Assembly: GCF_000518765.1 (NCBI RefSeq)
Contig: NZ_KI912490.1
Span: 302,997-366,996, forward strand
Reading direction: 5' to 3'
DNA length: 64,000 bases
DNA from: Ruminococcus flavefaciens ATCC 19208
GTDB taxonomy: Bacteria; Bacillota; Clostridia; Oscillospirales; Ruminococcaceae
Part shown: positions 1 to 11,400 of the stretch, in pieces
How positions within the stretch are numbered: the first letter of the stretch is position 1
Layout of the letters: the number at the start of each line of letters is the position of its first letter
Notes under the pieces: generated by a model
Databases searched by the model: none
The model's input: only the letters and a program-made list of their open reading frames with translations
Told to the model about the DNA's origin: nothing
Translations under genes and position numbers: made by a program

Positions 1-402
1 CAGAATAATAACTGGAATAACAACAACCAGTGGAATCAGAATAACGACTGGAACAACTGGAATAATCAGAACCAGAACAACACTTGGGACTGGAATAACC
101 AGAATAACAATCAGTGGAACGGCGTTGTAAACAATGATTGGAACAACCAGAACAATAACTGGGACTGGAACAATCAGAATAACTGGAACCAGAATAATAA
201 CTGGGACTGGAACAACCAGAACAACTGGAACCAGAACAATAACTGGGACTGGAACAACCAGAACAACAACCAGTGGAACGGCGTTGTAAACAATGACTGG
301 AACAATAATAACTGGAACCAGAACAACGACTGGAACAACCAGAACAACAATCAGTGGAACCAGAATAATAACAACAATAATAACAACCAGCAGCAGAACA
401 AC
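1..402 (+). repeat. Asn/Gln/Trp-codon tandem repeats (linker)
   Basis: Degenerate in-frame repeats of blocks such as NNWDWNNQNN and NQWNGVVNNDWNN, built almost only from aac/aat, cag, tgg and gac codons. The block QWNGVVNNDWNN occurs twice in nearly identical form (about 112-147 and 271-306). The tract encodes the linker in front of the GH10 domain and is likely to vary in length by recombination or slippage. Confidence 0.9.
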
Positions 403-1401
403 AATGCAGGTTCAAAGGACAGCCTCAAGGGAGCATTTGCAAACTACTTCAAGATCGGTACATCTGTAAGCCCTAACGAGCTTAACAGCGGTGCTGACTT
501 CATCAAGAAGCACTACAATTCTATTACTCCCGAGAACGAGCTCAAGCCTGACAGCATTCTCGATCAGTCAGCTTGTCAGCAGAGAGGCAACAATGTAAAT
601 ACTCAGATCAGCCTCAACAGAGCTGCTCAGACTCTGAAGTTCTGTGAGCAGAACGGTATCGCACTCCGCGGTCATACATTCGTATGGTACAGCCAGACTC
701 CTGACTGGTTCTTCCGTGAGAACTTCTCACAGAATGGTGCATACGTATCAAAGGATATTATGAACCAGCGTCTTGAGAGCATGATCAAGAACACATTCGC
801 AGCTCTCAAGCAGCAGTATCCGAATCTTGAGGTTTACTCATACGACGTATGTAACGAGCTCTTCCTCAACGACGGCGGCGGAATGAGACCTGCAAGCAAC
901 TCTAACTGGGTAAGAGTTTACGGTGATGACAGCTTCGTTATCAACGCATTCAAGTATGCAAGACAGTATGCTCCTGCAGGCTGCAAGCTCTACCTCAACG
1001 ACTATAACGAGTATATCCCTGCAAAGACAAACGATATCTACAACATGGCTATGAAGCTCAAGGGGCTCGGCTATATCGACGGTATCGGTATGCAGTCACA
1101 TCTTGCTACAAATTATCCTGACGCTAATACTTATGAGACAGCTCTCAAGAAGTTCCTCAGCACAGGTCTTGAAGTTCAGATCACTGAGCTTGACATCACT
1201 TGTACAAATACTCAGGAACAGGCTAATCTCTATGAGAAGATATTCAAGCTCGCTATGCAGAATTCTTCTAAGATCCCGGCAGTTACTATCTGGGGTACTC
1301 AGGACAGCGTAAGCTGGAGAAGAGACCAGAATCCGCTTCTCTTCTCAAACGGCTATCAGCCTAAGCCGGCTTATGAGAAGGTAATGGCACTTGTAAAGTA
1401 A
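1..1401 (+). CDS. xynA: GH10 endo-xylanase, C-terminal part (5' truncated by window)
   Basis: Reading frame 1 is open from the first base, so only the last 466 residues are seen. Residues 1-135 are a low-complexity Asn/Gln/Trp linker; residues about 140-466 form a complete GH10 (beta/alpha)8 domain that hydrolyses beta-1,4-xylan outside the cell. The acid/base Glu is in DVCNELF (residue 286; the family usually has DVVNE) and the nucleophile in ITELDI (residue 396). Residues such as LRGHTFVWYSQTPDWF match the GH10 substrate cleft. R. flavefaciens 17 XynA is a GH11-(Asn/Gln linker)-GH10 bifunctional xylanase, so an N-terminal GH11 domain probably lies upstream; that is inference, and the gene symbol rests on it. 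No dockerin follows the GH10 domain. A strong terminator follows at 1441. Confidence 0.9.
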   Translation, partial: QNNNWNNNNQWNQNNDWNNWNNQNQNNTWDWNNQNNNQWNGVVNNDWNNQNNNWDWNNQNNWNQNNNWDWNNQNNWNQNNNWDWNNQNNNQWNGVVNNDWNNNNWNQNNDWNNQNNNQWNQNNNNNNNNQQQNNNAGSKDSLKGAFANYFKIGTSVSPNELNSGADFIKKHYNSITPENELKPDSILDQSACQQRGNNVNTQISLNRAAQTLKFCEQNGIALRGHTFVWYSQTPDWFFRENFSQNGAYVSKDIMNQRLESMIKNTFAALKQQYPNLEVYSYDVCNELFLNDGGGMRPASNSNWVRVYGDDSFVINAFKYARQYAPAGCKLYLNDYNEYIPAKTNDIYNMAMKLKGLGYIDGIGMQSHLATNYPDANTYETALKKFLSTGLEVQITELDITCTNTQEQANLYEKIFKLAMQNSSKIPAVTIWGTQDSVSWRRDQNPLLFSNGYQPKPAYEKVMALVK

Positions 1402-1440
1402 GATCAATGTTAAGCCTGATCTTATAAATCATAAAAATAA

Positions 1441-1480
1441 AACAGTCACAGGATCGTAATTGATCTTGTGACTGTTTTTG
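1441..1480 (+). terminator. Rho-independent terminator of the GH10 gene
   Basis: A 15-bp stem (AACAGTCACAGGATC pairing with GATCTTGTGACTGTT, one G-U pair) with a 6-nt loop, followed by a T-rich run. It lies 40 bp after the xylanase stop and just before the end of the convergent glycerate kinase gene. Confidence 0.85.
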
Positions 1481-1493
1481 TTTCGGAATATTG

Positions 1494-2633
1494 TCAGCGG
1501 AAAAGCTTTATAGTCCTGAATACCTGTTCTGCCGTGTCTGCAAGATTTTTATAGGCAGTTTCTTTGTCTATAGCCTGTTCGAGAGTACATATCCTTCGCA
1601 GAACAGGGAAGTATGCGTCGATGCCGCTTGCGTTGCACAGATCAGCCCCTTCGCGTACCGAGCCGCAGAATGCGATGACAGGCTTGCCGTATTTTTTAGC
1701 TAACCTTGCAATACCTATGGGAGCTTTGCCCATAGCGGTCTGACTGTCGAGACAGCCCTCTCCTGTGATGATTATGTCCGCTTCTGCTATGGCTTCTTCG
1801 AGCCTTGTCTCTCGTATAACAAGATCAACGCCCGATTGCAGCTCTGCATTCAGATAATACATCAGTGCAAAACCAAGACCGCCTGCTGCGCCTGCTCCTG
1901 CTGTATCGGGAGAAGCGGAAGGACAGCAGCTTTTCGTAAGTTCCGCGTAGCTTTGCATATATCCGTCCATAAGGCTGACAGCAGACTTGTCAGCGCCCTT
2001 CTGCGGAGCAAAAACTTCGCTGCAACCGTTAGCGCCGCAGAGCGGATTTGTAACATCACAGGCAACATGAAAAGCGCATTCTTTCAGTTCCTTTACTGCA
2101 TTGTTGTCGGTGATGCGTGTAAGCTGTGAAAGACCGTTTGCACCGTACTCCACCTGATGACCGTCTTTGTTCAGCATACCAAATCCCAAAGCCTGCAAGC
2201 AGCCGATACCGCCGTCATTTGTGGCGCTTCCGCCTATACCTATAATGAAATTGCGGCAGCCCCGTCTGACAGCGTCAAGTATCATTTCACCAGTACCGTA
2301 GGTAGTTGTATGCATGGGATCACGCTCAAGCCCTGAAAGCAGCGGCAGCCCCGAAGCAGCTGCCATTTCTATAACGGCAGTATTGTCGGGGAGGATACCG
2401 TATTTAGCGGTAATACGCCGCCCAAGCGGATCACGGACATCGGCATCGACGAATTGCCCATTAAGCCCTGATACAAGAGCCTCCACAGTACCCTCGCCGC
2501 CGTCTGCAACAGGTCTGATAACAGCGTCTGTTTCTGGAAAAACACGGCATATACCCTCGGCAGCAGCTTTGCCTGCTTCAATTGAAGTCAGACTTCCTTT
2601 GAAAGAGTCTATTGCAATAACTGTTTTAATCAT
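1494..2633 (-). CDS. glxK: glycerate kinase (GckA/GlxK family)
   Basis: 379 aa, usual length for the family. It phosphorylates D-glycerate with ATP, giving phosphoglycerate for glycolysis, in the cytoplasm. The N-terminus IKTVIAIDSFKGSLTS, the motif DGGEGTVEAL, the Gly-rich GIGGSATNDGG and the C-terminal GEGCLDSQTAMGKAPIG are all characteristic of this family. An SD-like AGAGGTG lies 8 nt before the ATG. It is a single gene convergent with the xylanase. I see no nearby glyoxylate or tartronate genes that would tell which pathway supplies glycerate. Confidence 0.93.
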   Translation of the reverse strand: MIKTVIAIDSFKGSLTSIEAGKAAAEGICRVFPETDAVIRPVADGGEGTVEALVSGLNGQFVDADVRDPLGRRITAKYGILPDNTAVIEMAAASGLPLLSGLERDPMHTTTYGTGEMILDAVRRGCRNFIIGIGGSATNDGGIGCLQALGFGMLNKDGHQVEYGANGLSQLTRITDNNAVKELKECAFHVACDVTNPLCGANGCSEVFAPQKGADKSAVSLMDGYMQSYAELTKSCCPSASPDTAGAGAAGGLGFALMYYLNAELQSGVDLVIRETRLEEAIAEADIIITGEGCLDSQTAMGKAPIGIARLAKKYGKPVIAFCGSVREGADLCNASGIDAYFPVLRRICTLEQAIDKETAYKNLADTAEQVFRTIKLFR

Positions 2634-3484
2634 CAGCTTAACACCTCTATTTAAAAAATTGATGTTTTATATGCTATAATTGATTTGCGACCTCGACCAA
2701 ATTTTAACATTAAATCATTCAAAAGTCAATACATTTTAGATAGTAAATCATCGGTAGTTTAATTATTATGTAATAAATGATAATTATTATTTTTTATTGG
2801 TATATTTATTTTATAACTCTAAGGTATAAATGTTAGAAAATTGCTAAAATGCCACAAATATTTCTCATTGTTAACAAATATTGAACGAAAAGCCACTTGA
2901 CGAAATTGCACCTATAGTATATAATATAAATAGTGTATCCTGAATTGGGAGCACCTTCAGTAAGCTTAATTATTATTCTGATTTGCTATAATTTTTATTT
3001 TGTTTTTATTTTACCATTGTACTATTTTTTGTTACATTTCCCGCTGGTTTTATACTTTTATCGTCAGTAACTCAGCAGGAGCATATTTAATAATCGTCTT
3101 TTATATTTTCAGTATTTTTTACTTTTTACAGCAGCTTATGATAAGAATTAAGCTATGATATCTTCTTTCAGACAGAGCGAGGCTGCATAAACTTCCGGTT
3201 TATGTCGGTTTCTTGTTGTATGCGTTTAAACTAAATGTGCCGTACTTCGACAAGCAGCTATTATCACAGGAGCGTATTTACTCTATTTGATGGCAGATCG
3301 TTTTTATATTGTCTGCCTCAGTAATAACGTATCTTCTTTATTATGATTTTCGGCATTGAAGACACCAGCGCAGCATAATAAAAAAAAACAATTAATATCC
3401 AAGCTATGAATGCGGCTTTTCCCAAAGCTGCTTCTGTACAAAAAAACGTAGAAAAGAAATAAATATTGAAGGGCAAGATGTTTT
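2634..3484. other. 850-bp AT-rich intergenic region with long leader
   Basis: No convincing ORF. Besides the promoter at 2897 it holds a recurring short motif: CAGGAGCATATTTA at 3076-3089 and CAGGAGCGTATTTA at 3267-3280, with GGAGC again at 2948. Each copy lies near a CAGTAA (about 2958, 3065 and 3319). Hairpins are possible at 3292-3317 (GGCAGA/TCTGCC) and 3412-3431 (GCGGCTTT, TCCC loop, AAAGCTGC). I match no known riboswitch. It could be a structured leader, or a separate small RNA plus a nearer promoter. Confidence 0.45.
2897..2925 (+). promoter_or_regulatory. Sigma-A promoter for the radical-SAM/PRTase gene
   Basis: TTGACG at 2897-2902, a 17-nt spacer, and TATAAT at 2920-2925. The predicted start near 2932 lies about 550 nt before the next start codon, which would make an exceptionally long 5' leader. 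Confidence 0.7.
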
Positions 3485-5113
3485 ATGCTGAGAATAGAAG
3501 ACTACTATACTGACGCACCGTCAGCGGGTATCATTACAATGCTCGAAAGACCTGAAGTTGTAAACAGACTTCTGAATACTCTTATCTGTAATTTCAGAGG
3601 CTTTGACTTTATGAAGTTAAAGATAAGTATGCATTCCGTACAGGAAGAGCTGGAAGAGTTCAGCAATCTGAATCAGATGTATCTCAGCCAGATACAGAAG
3701 CTTTATGTTTACTATGACGGTCATCAGCTTGCATTGAAGCGTATACTTAAAGATATCAACTATGATACACACCTCAATACAAAGGTCTATTCTCCCGTAA
3801 TAGGCTGTCCTATAGGCTGTAAGTACTGCTTTACCAAAAGGGTAGTAGATCATTTTGGTATTACCGAGGATTACAAGAAGCAGGTATTCCGCGGTCCCTT
3901 TAAAATGAAAAAGGACGAAGATGGAAATGATATTCCTGAGCTCTTCAATATAGAGACTGAAAGTCCTATTGACTGGTTCCTGACATATATGTCGGATTTT
4001 GGCTGTTGGAAGCCTGAGTGGCAGGAAAATGTTCTTCAGCAGATAATCGCTGCAACCAATATTAAGCGAAGAGACGGCAGGTATGTTGATACGTTCCAGC
4101 TCGTTACAAAATGTCCCAAGGGTATTGACCTCAGTCCTATCCCTGTGGATACTGATATGAGGAATGTTGTTATTTCCTGTACTGTTGACAAAAATGAATG
4201 TACAGACCGCATTGTTCAGCTTATCGAAAAGACAAAGGCTCATAAAATCACAGCCTGCGTTGTATACCAGCCTGTGCTTGAATACATAGAGCCTGTCCAT
4301 CTTGATGAGCTTGTAAAGACCTATGGCAAAGATCATTCATGGGTAATTATCGGCGGCGAGATCGGCGATGGCGCTGCTCCTCTACAGTTTGAGTGGATAA
4401 AGGATATAATAGACAAGTGTCTTGAACTTGGTATCCCGATCAAAATAGAACGCGATATCATGAGGATCGTTGAGGCAAACGGATATGAGTATCTCGAACA
4501 GGAGCCTAAACCTATTAGAGAAGCAAAGATTATCCGCAGGAGAAACCTTGCTTTCAAGAATAATGCTGTTTCCGAGTATTATGAGCTGAAGGTGGCAGAG
4601 CTAAATGAACAGCTGAAAAAATGTGCTGCCGCTGATATGCTCGACATTGCATCTTCCATACTTTACGGCGAAGTAGAGATAATCGTGGAAAGCGCAAGGA
4701 GACTTCTGGAAAAGCTGCCTGAATTCGATATCATATTCAGTGCCGAGACAAAAGGTACTCCGCTTGCTTATGAAATATCAAGACAGAGCGGCAAGAGCTG
4801 TATCATAGCTCATAAGTCGGTCAAGCTTTATATGAACGATACGTATGAAGTGGCTGTGAAGTCCATAATGACTGAAAAGAAGAAGAAATTTTATCTTGCC
4901 AAAGAGGATGCAGAGGCTATGAAGGGAAAGCGTGTGCTTATTGTTGATAATGTTATAAGCACAGCCGAGTCTCTGAAGGATCTGGAAGCTATCGTTGAAA
5001 GTACAGGAGGTATTCCTGCGGCAAATGTTGCTGTATTTGCAGAAAGCAATTCCGGGAAGCGCAGTGACATCGTTTTCCTTGAAATGCTTCCGACTCTGGT
5101 TTGCGAAAAATAA
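3485..5113 (+). CDS. radical SAM protein (DUF5131-like) fused to a phosphoribosyltransferase domain
   Basis: 542 aa. The N-terminal part carries the radical-SAM cluster motif CPIGCKYC (C108, C112, C115; CX3CX2C). The later stretch WVIIGGEIGDGAAPLQFEW, followed by LGIPIKIER, resembles the Gp37/DUF5131 radical-SAM-like family. The C-terminal part (about 400-542) is a type I phosphoribosyltransferase resembling adenine/xanthine PRTases: IIFSAETKGTPLAYEISRQ, a K-rich flexible loop, and the PRPP loop VLIVDNVISTAESL (484-497), where the usual DDxxSTGGT is altered to DNVISTAES. The second acidic residue is thus missing, so PRPP catalysis may be weakened or used only for sensing. The combination suggests radical chemistry linked to a nucleobase or nucleotide; the substrate is unknown. 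It is monocistronic with its own terminator. SD GAAGGG lies about 12 nt before ATG. Confidence 0.75.
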   Translation: MLRIEDYYTDAPSAGIITMLERPEVVNRLLNTLICNFRGFDFMKLKISMHSVQEELEEFSNLNQMYLSQIQKLYVYYDGHQLALKRILKDINYDTHLNTKVYSPVIGCPIGCKYCFTKRVVDHFGITEDYKKQVFRGPFKMKKDEDGNDIPELFNIETESPIDWFLTYMSDFGCWKPEWQENVLQQIIAATNIKRRDGRYVDTFQLVTKCPKGIDLSPIPVDTDMRNVVISCTVDKNECTDRIVQLIEKTKAHKITACVVYQPVLEYIEPVHLDELVKTYGKDHSWVIIGGEIGDGAAPLQFEWIKDIIDKCLELGIPIKIERDIMRIVEANGYEYLEQEPKPIREAKIIRRRNLAFKNNAVSEYYELKVAELNEQLKKCAAADMLDIASSILYGEVEIIVESARRLLEKLPEFDIIFSAETKGTPLAYEISRQSGKSCIIAHKSVKLYMNDTYEVAVKSIMTEKKKKFYLAKEDAEAMKGKRVLIVDNVISTAESLKDLEAIVESTGGIPAANVAVFAESNSGKRSDIVFLEMLPTLVCEK

Positions 5114-5124
5114 TATATAAAAAT

Positions 5125-5159
5125 AAAGCAGGAGAGCTTCAGTGTTCTCCTGCTTTTTA
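5125..5159 (+). terminator. Terminator after the radical-SAM/PRTase gene
   Basis: AAAGCAGGAGA (5125-5135) pairs with TCTCCTGCTTT (5146-5156), followed by T residues, 12 bp after the stop codon. Confidence 0.88.
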
Positions 5160-5363
5160 GTTTTGTTTGTCTATTTCAGCATTAATGTGATACAAACGAC
5201 TGAATTGTGACATATAAGTTAATCAGATATATTTGTTATATTTTGAATTGATATTTTTAACAAATGCGTTCTGTCTCGGTTGTTGCTTATAGAATTTTTA
5301 GTATTTATCATTGCTGCAAGTTAGTTATTTCACCAAAAATCCCCTTAAAAATTTAGGTTACTA

Positions 5364-5392
5364 TTGAAGGTTTCGCTTCATAATGGTATAAT
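5364..5392 (+). promoter_or_regulatory. Promoter of the giant BspA-like gene
   Basis: TTGAAG (5364-5369), 17-nt spacer, TATAAT (5387-5392), 50 bp before the start codon. The rest of the 5160-5363 gap is AT-rich with nothing else I recognise. Confidence 0.7.
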
Positions 5393-5441
5393 TATTGAGA
5401 TGGATTTTATTCATTGATTTTTGATAAGGGAGGTAATTGAA

Positions 5442-8400
5442 ATGGGACATAAATACCCAGGAAAGTTCACCAAAAGGTTTGTGTCCGTGCTTGCCGCATC
5501 TGCTATGATAACCACGCAGATTCCGACAAATCTTTCAGCAAATGCAGCAAACACTGACAACGGACGAAAAGCAATTGTCGGCTCCATGACCGCTTCAAAT
5601 GTTATTAATATAACGCCTGATAAAATCATGGAAACAGGCACAGTAACTACAACAGCAAATGCAGCAACTACAACTACAACTGCAAAGGCTGTTGCTTCTG
5701 CGACAACTACAGCAAAGGCTGCAACAGGCACTTCGACAACATCTACCACAACTAATGCAATAATAAGTTCAACTACTACATCAACAGCATCAAATACAGG
5801 CAAGATACAGCCGAATCCGGTATTATCATGCAGCAAGACTGTAATACCGGCTTCAAAAGCAGGTACCACAGTACCTGTAAGTATCTTCATCAATGAAGAT
5901 AATTTCAATAACGAGGCATATTACAGCAATGCAGCGGTTTGTATAGATTTCGACAGCCGTCTTAAACTGAGCAGCGTAAATGCAGGTACTAAGGACGGAA
6001 CCTCAGGAATGAATGCGGAGCTTGGAAGAAGCAGTACGAACCGTTCACGACAGAATTACATCATAAATGTTAAAGGCGGTTCTGCAAATGGCAAGAACGG
6101 TACATTTGCAACTATGAATATTACGGTTCCGCGTGATGCAACGCCAGGCGATATCTATTACTTCAATATCTGTACAAATAACTCTTGCACTCATTATTTC
6201 ACCTATTCAAATTCAAAGATCAAGACCAATTGTGATCAAAGAGCCTGCACGACTGCAAGTACAGATGATGACAAGTATCTCAAGGGTACTCCGTTTGACG
6301 GATATATCCTTATTGATCCTGAGTCTGAGTCATCAGGGATTACGGTTGACAGTGATCACGAAGTTGTTCTGAAGGATCTTATATATTATAATGTATACAA
6401 GGATCATGCAGAAGTAGCTTACGGTAGCTTTGAAGTTGATAAGGCAGTGATCGCATCAGAGGTAAATGGTCAGAAGGTAACCGCTATTGCAGATAACGCT
6501 TTTGAGAATGCAAAGATCGAATCAGTTGTTATTCCTGATACAGTTAAAAGTATAGGCAGCTATGCTTTCAGCAACACATCTCTTGCTTCTGTTGAGATTC
6601 CTGACAGCGTTGAAACAATGGGTGAGTATGTTTTCAGTAAAAGCCGTTCACTCAAATCAGTAAAGCTTTCAGGTAAATTGGAAAGTATCCCCAGTGGTGC
6701 ATTTTCATATTGTGCTTCGCTTGGATCAGTAACGGTTCCTGAAAGCGTTGTATCAATTGGAAACATGGCATTTGGCGATTGTACGTCATTGAAAGAATTG
6801 AAGCTTTCAAGCAAAATAACAGCTATACCTGATTATATGTGTTCAGGCTGTTCAAGTCTTGAAAAGACCAGCCTTCCGGACGGGATAACGAGTATTGGAA
6901 AAAGTGCATTTTATGGTACAGGTCTTGGCTCAATAGAGATACCTGACACTGTTACTGATATCGGTGAAGCTGCATTCTATAACTGTAAGAAGCTCAGCTC
7001 TGTAAAGCTTCCTTCTGCTCTGACATCTTTGCCTATAAGATGTTTCACAGGCTGTTCTTCACTTGAAAGCATTGAGCTTCCTGATTCGGTTTCGGTAATA
7101 AATTCATCAGCGTTTGCCGATACAGGTCTTAAAAAGGTAAATTACCCTAAGGCATTGACTAACATCGGAAACTATGCTTTCAAGAACTCAATGTTTGAAA
7201 CGCTTGAATATCCTGCGGCATCAGTAAAATGTGCTGCGAGTGTTTTTGAGGATTGTACTAAGCTTACGAAAGTAATATTCCCTGATGATCTGCTGGGAAT
7301 CAGTGCATCTGCTTTCAGAGGCTGTACTGCACTTGAAAAGGTCACACTTCCTGATACTGTTTCATCTATAGGAGAGTATGCATTTTACGGATCAGGCATA
7401 AAGGAAATAAATATCCCTAAGTCAGTGACTGTACTTTCATCTTATGCTCTTGCCGGTACTAATATCGAGAGCTTCAAGGTGCCTGAGCAAGTAACAATCA
7501 TTAATAACGGCGCATTCTTAAATTGCAGCAAGCTTGCCTCTGTTGATCTTGGCGATAAGATCACAGATATACCAAGTTATGCATTCTCCGGCTGTACAGC
7601 TCTTAAAAAGCTTGATATCCCTGAGTCTGTAATCAGCATTAAAAACAGTGTATTCGCAGAAAGCGGCATAACAGAGATAACAATACCTGATTCAGTGAGA
7701 TCAGTATCCAGTCAGGCATTTTCCGGTTCAAATATCGAAACAATCATATACTCTGATACACGCACATCTTTGCCGTCATATGCTTACAGCGGTGCTTCAA
7801 AAATGAAATCCGTAAAGCTGCCTTCACAGCTGAAGTCAATGACGCCGTATATGTTTGAAGGCTGTACTTCACTGACAAGCGTTGATCTGCCTTCAACAGT
7901 AGCAAACATATATGCAAATGCGTTCAGTAAAAGCAGCATAAAGGAATTAATAATTCCTGATACTATAACAACTATAAAGGAAAATGCATTTACAGATTCT
8001 GCCATTGAGAAGGTTGAATTTGGCGACGGTTTTACCACTCTTCCTTCAAAGCTGTTCTATAATGTATCTACACTCAAATCAGTAAAGCTTCCTGCAAGCT
8101 TAACTTATATCCCTTATGATGCTTTCACAAACTGCTATGAGCTTACAGACGTTGTTATCCCTGACGGTGTAACATCAATAGGCAGTGATGCTTTCTTAAA
8201 TTGCAAGGCAATTTCAGAGATCAAATTACCGGATTCATTAACGAGAATAAATTCACGAGCATTTTATGGATGTGCTAAATTAACAGCTCTTGAACTTCCT
8301 GAAAAGCTCGAGCAAATAGGCTCATATGCATTTTACGGTACAGGCATAAAGGAACTGAAAATGCCTGAGACTGTAAATAAGGTTGATGGCGGTGCATTCA

Positions 8401-11400
8401 CAGGTTCAAGCATTGAGACCATAACATATTCTGATTCTCTTACAGAGCTCCCAGCGAATGCTTATTCGGGTGCTGAAAATATGACATCTGTAAAGTTCCC
8501 TTCAAAGCTCACAGCTATTCCTGCTTACTGTTTTAATGGTTGTAAGGGACTTACTGAATTTGTTATCCCAAGCAGTATAACAAGCATCGGTGAGTACGCT
8601 TTCTATGGAAGCGGAGTAAAGGAAGTAAAGATCCCTTCAACTGTTGAGAACTTAAATCCATACATATTTGCAAATTCAAATATTGAATCTGTTGAATTAG
8701 ATGATAAGTTCACAGAGCTTCCTAAATCGTTATTCAATAACGCTAAAATGCTTACATCAGTTAAGCTTCCTTCAAATCTCAAGGTACTTCCTGATAATAT
8801 ATTCGGCGGCTGTTCAGCACTTGAAAGTATATCACTTCCTGCGGGATTGGAAGCTATAAATACCAATGCGTTCAATGGTTCGGGTATTAAATCCATAGAG
8901 ATACCTGATTCTGTTACAGAGATCGGTGAAAAAGCATTTATGGGTGCAGCTGCTCTTGTGAAGGTAAAGCTCCCTTCAAAGATTACAGCTATCCCTAATT
9001 CTGCGTTTTATAACTGTTCATCACTGGCAAGTATAAATATACCTGATAGTGTTGAAAGAATAGATGATTATGCTTTCTATTTCTGTAAATCTCTCACAAG
9101 TATAAAATTGCCGAATTCTGTTACAAGAATAGGACAGCAGGCTTTCGGTTTATGCGAGGGGCTTACCGCTATTGATCTTCCCGAGAAATTAGAGTATCTG
9201 GGTGCTTCTGTTTTTGCTCAGTCAGGTATCAAAGCATTAACGATCCCTGATTCTGTTAATGAGATCAACGGTGCGTTCTATGCTTCAAATCTTGAGACTA
9301 TCACATATTCGGATTCACGTACAGAGCTTCCGAGAAACGCCTATGCAGGTGCTGCAAAGATGAAGTCTGTAAAGCTTCCTTCAAAGCTTACAGCTATCCC
9401 TGCAAATGCTTTCAGTGGCTGTTCAGCTCTTGCAGGTCTTGAAATACCGAGCAGTGTAGAGAGCCTCGGAAATAGTGCTTTCTCAGGCTGTTCTTCTCTT
9501 GTAAGTCTTGATATACCGAATACTGTAAAGAATATAGAATCATATGCTTTCTATGAAAGCGTATTAAAGGAAATAAAAATACCTGACGGAGTAGAGAAGC
9601 TTGAGGAATATACATTCTGCAAATCAGCGGTTGAAAAGGTCGAGCTTCCAGATTCTATGACTGATATCGGTAGAAATGTATTTAACGGTGCAACTTCTCT
9701 GAAGTCCGTAAAGCTTCCTTCAAAGCTTGAAACTATTTCAGGTTATGCATTTGTGAACTGTAGTTCACTTGAAAGTATTGAATTTCCTGAGACTTTAAAA
9801 TCTATCGCTCTGAAAGCATTTTCCTCTTGTAGTTCTCTCAAGAGCGTTGAGCTTCCTGATTCGGTAACAAGTCTTGGACAATGTGCTTTTGAGGGTTGTT
9901 CTGCATTAACATCACTGAAGCTTTCATCAAGTACAGAAGAGATCGGAAAGCGCTGCTTTGTAGATACAAAGCTTGAATCGGTTGAAATTCCTGCAAGTGT
10001 AAAGACGATCGGTGATTATGCGTTTTACGTTTCTTCAGAACTCAAAACCGTTAAGCTTTCATCAGGAATTGAGAGTATCGGAAGCAATGCTTTCAGTAAT
10101 TGTCCGCTGCTTTCCGAAATAAATCTCCCTGATACTTTAAAAACGATCGGTTCTAATGTATTCTTTAGTGACGATGCTCTTACAGAGCTTGAGATACCTG
10201 CTTCCTTAGAGAAGATAGAAAATAATGCTTTCAGCAAATCAGGTCTGAAAAAGGTTACAATACTTGGAGATGCTAAAAGCTACGGTTCATACCTGTTCAA
10301 AGACTGTATAAACCTTGAAACAGTAGTTCTTTCTGATACTTTAACGAGAATCGGAGAAAACTGGTTCAATAACTGTACATCATTAAAGACAGTAGAACTG
10401 CCTGAGAAAATGACATCTATTGGCAACGGAGCATTTAATGGCTGTACAGCACTTGAATCAGTAAAAATGCCTGATGGACTTACATCTATCGGCGAAAATG
10501 CATTCATTGGCTGCACATCACTGAAATCTATTGAACTGCCTGAGAAACTAAGGACTATCGGTTCCTATGCATTCAACGGCTGTACTTCATTACCATCATC
10601 GATTTTTATCAAAAGTAATGTTATATCTATCGGTTCCTATGCATTCGGCGGCACTAAGATAGATACTATTATCGGCTATAAGGATACAGCTGCAGAAAAA
10701 TATGCTGAATCTTTACGATTAAAGTTTGTTGAGGCTGAGGTAAAGGAATGGGACAAGAAGGACAGTCTGCCTGAAACAGGTGTGTATAAGCTTAACTGCG
10801 ATGTTACTGTTGAAGGAGATGTAACTGTATCTGAAGTTCTTGATATCGACCTTAACGGTCATAAGCTCACTGTCGGCAGAATAATAGTTACGGCGTCAAA
10901 TGATACTCCTATGACAATAAGAGACAGCAGCAAGGATAAGACAGGTTATGTATGTACATCGGGTAAAGACGAGCTGTTCCTTGTAAATAGGGGACTCAGA
11001 CTTTTAGGCGGTACATTCGTAGGAAATGAGCTTGGAAATAATCGTGCAACTGTTGTTGTAAACAACATATCTGGTAATAATAGCGGAATTGCTGATTTTA
11101 CCCTTGACGGAGCAACAGTTATCTCTCATTACGGTCCTGCACTTTCCTTTGATGGAAAATATGGAGTTGCAAAGCTTATAAGCGGTACTCTTGACACAGA
11201 AAGCAAGAATGACAAGGGCGTAAGCTCAGATCAGGCTGCTATATACGGAGACAAAACAAATTACAATAATGTAATTCTCGAAGGTGCTTCTGTAAAGGCA
11301 GGCAAGGGATACGGCGTTACAGTTGCTTCATTAAAGATATCAGGCGGAACAATAACAAGTAAAGAGAACTATGCTATCTATGATTCCGCTGTAACATTGT

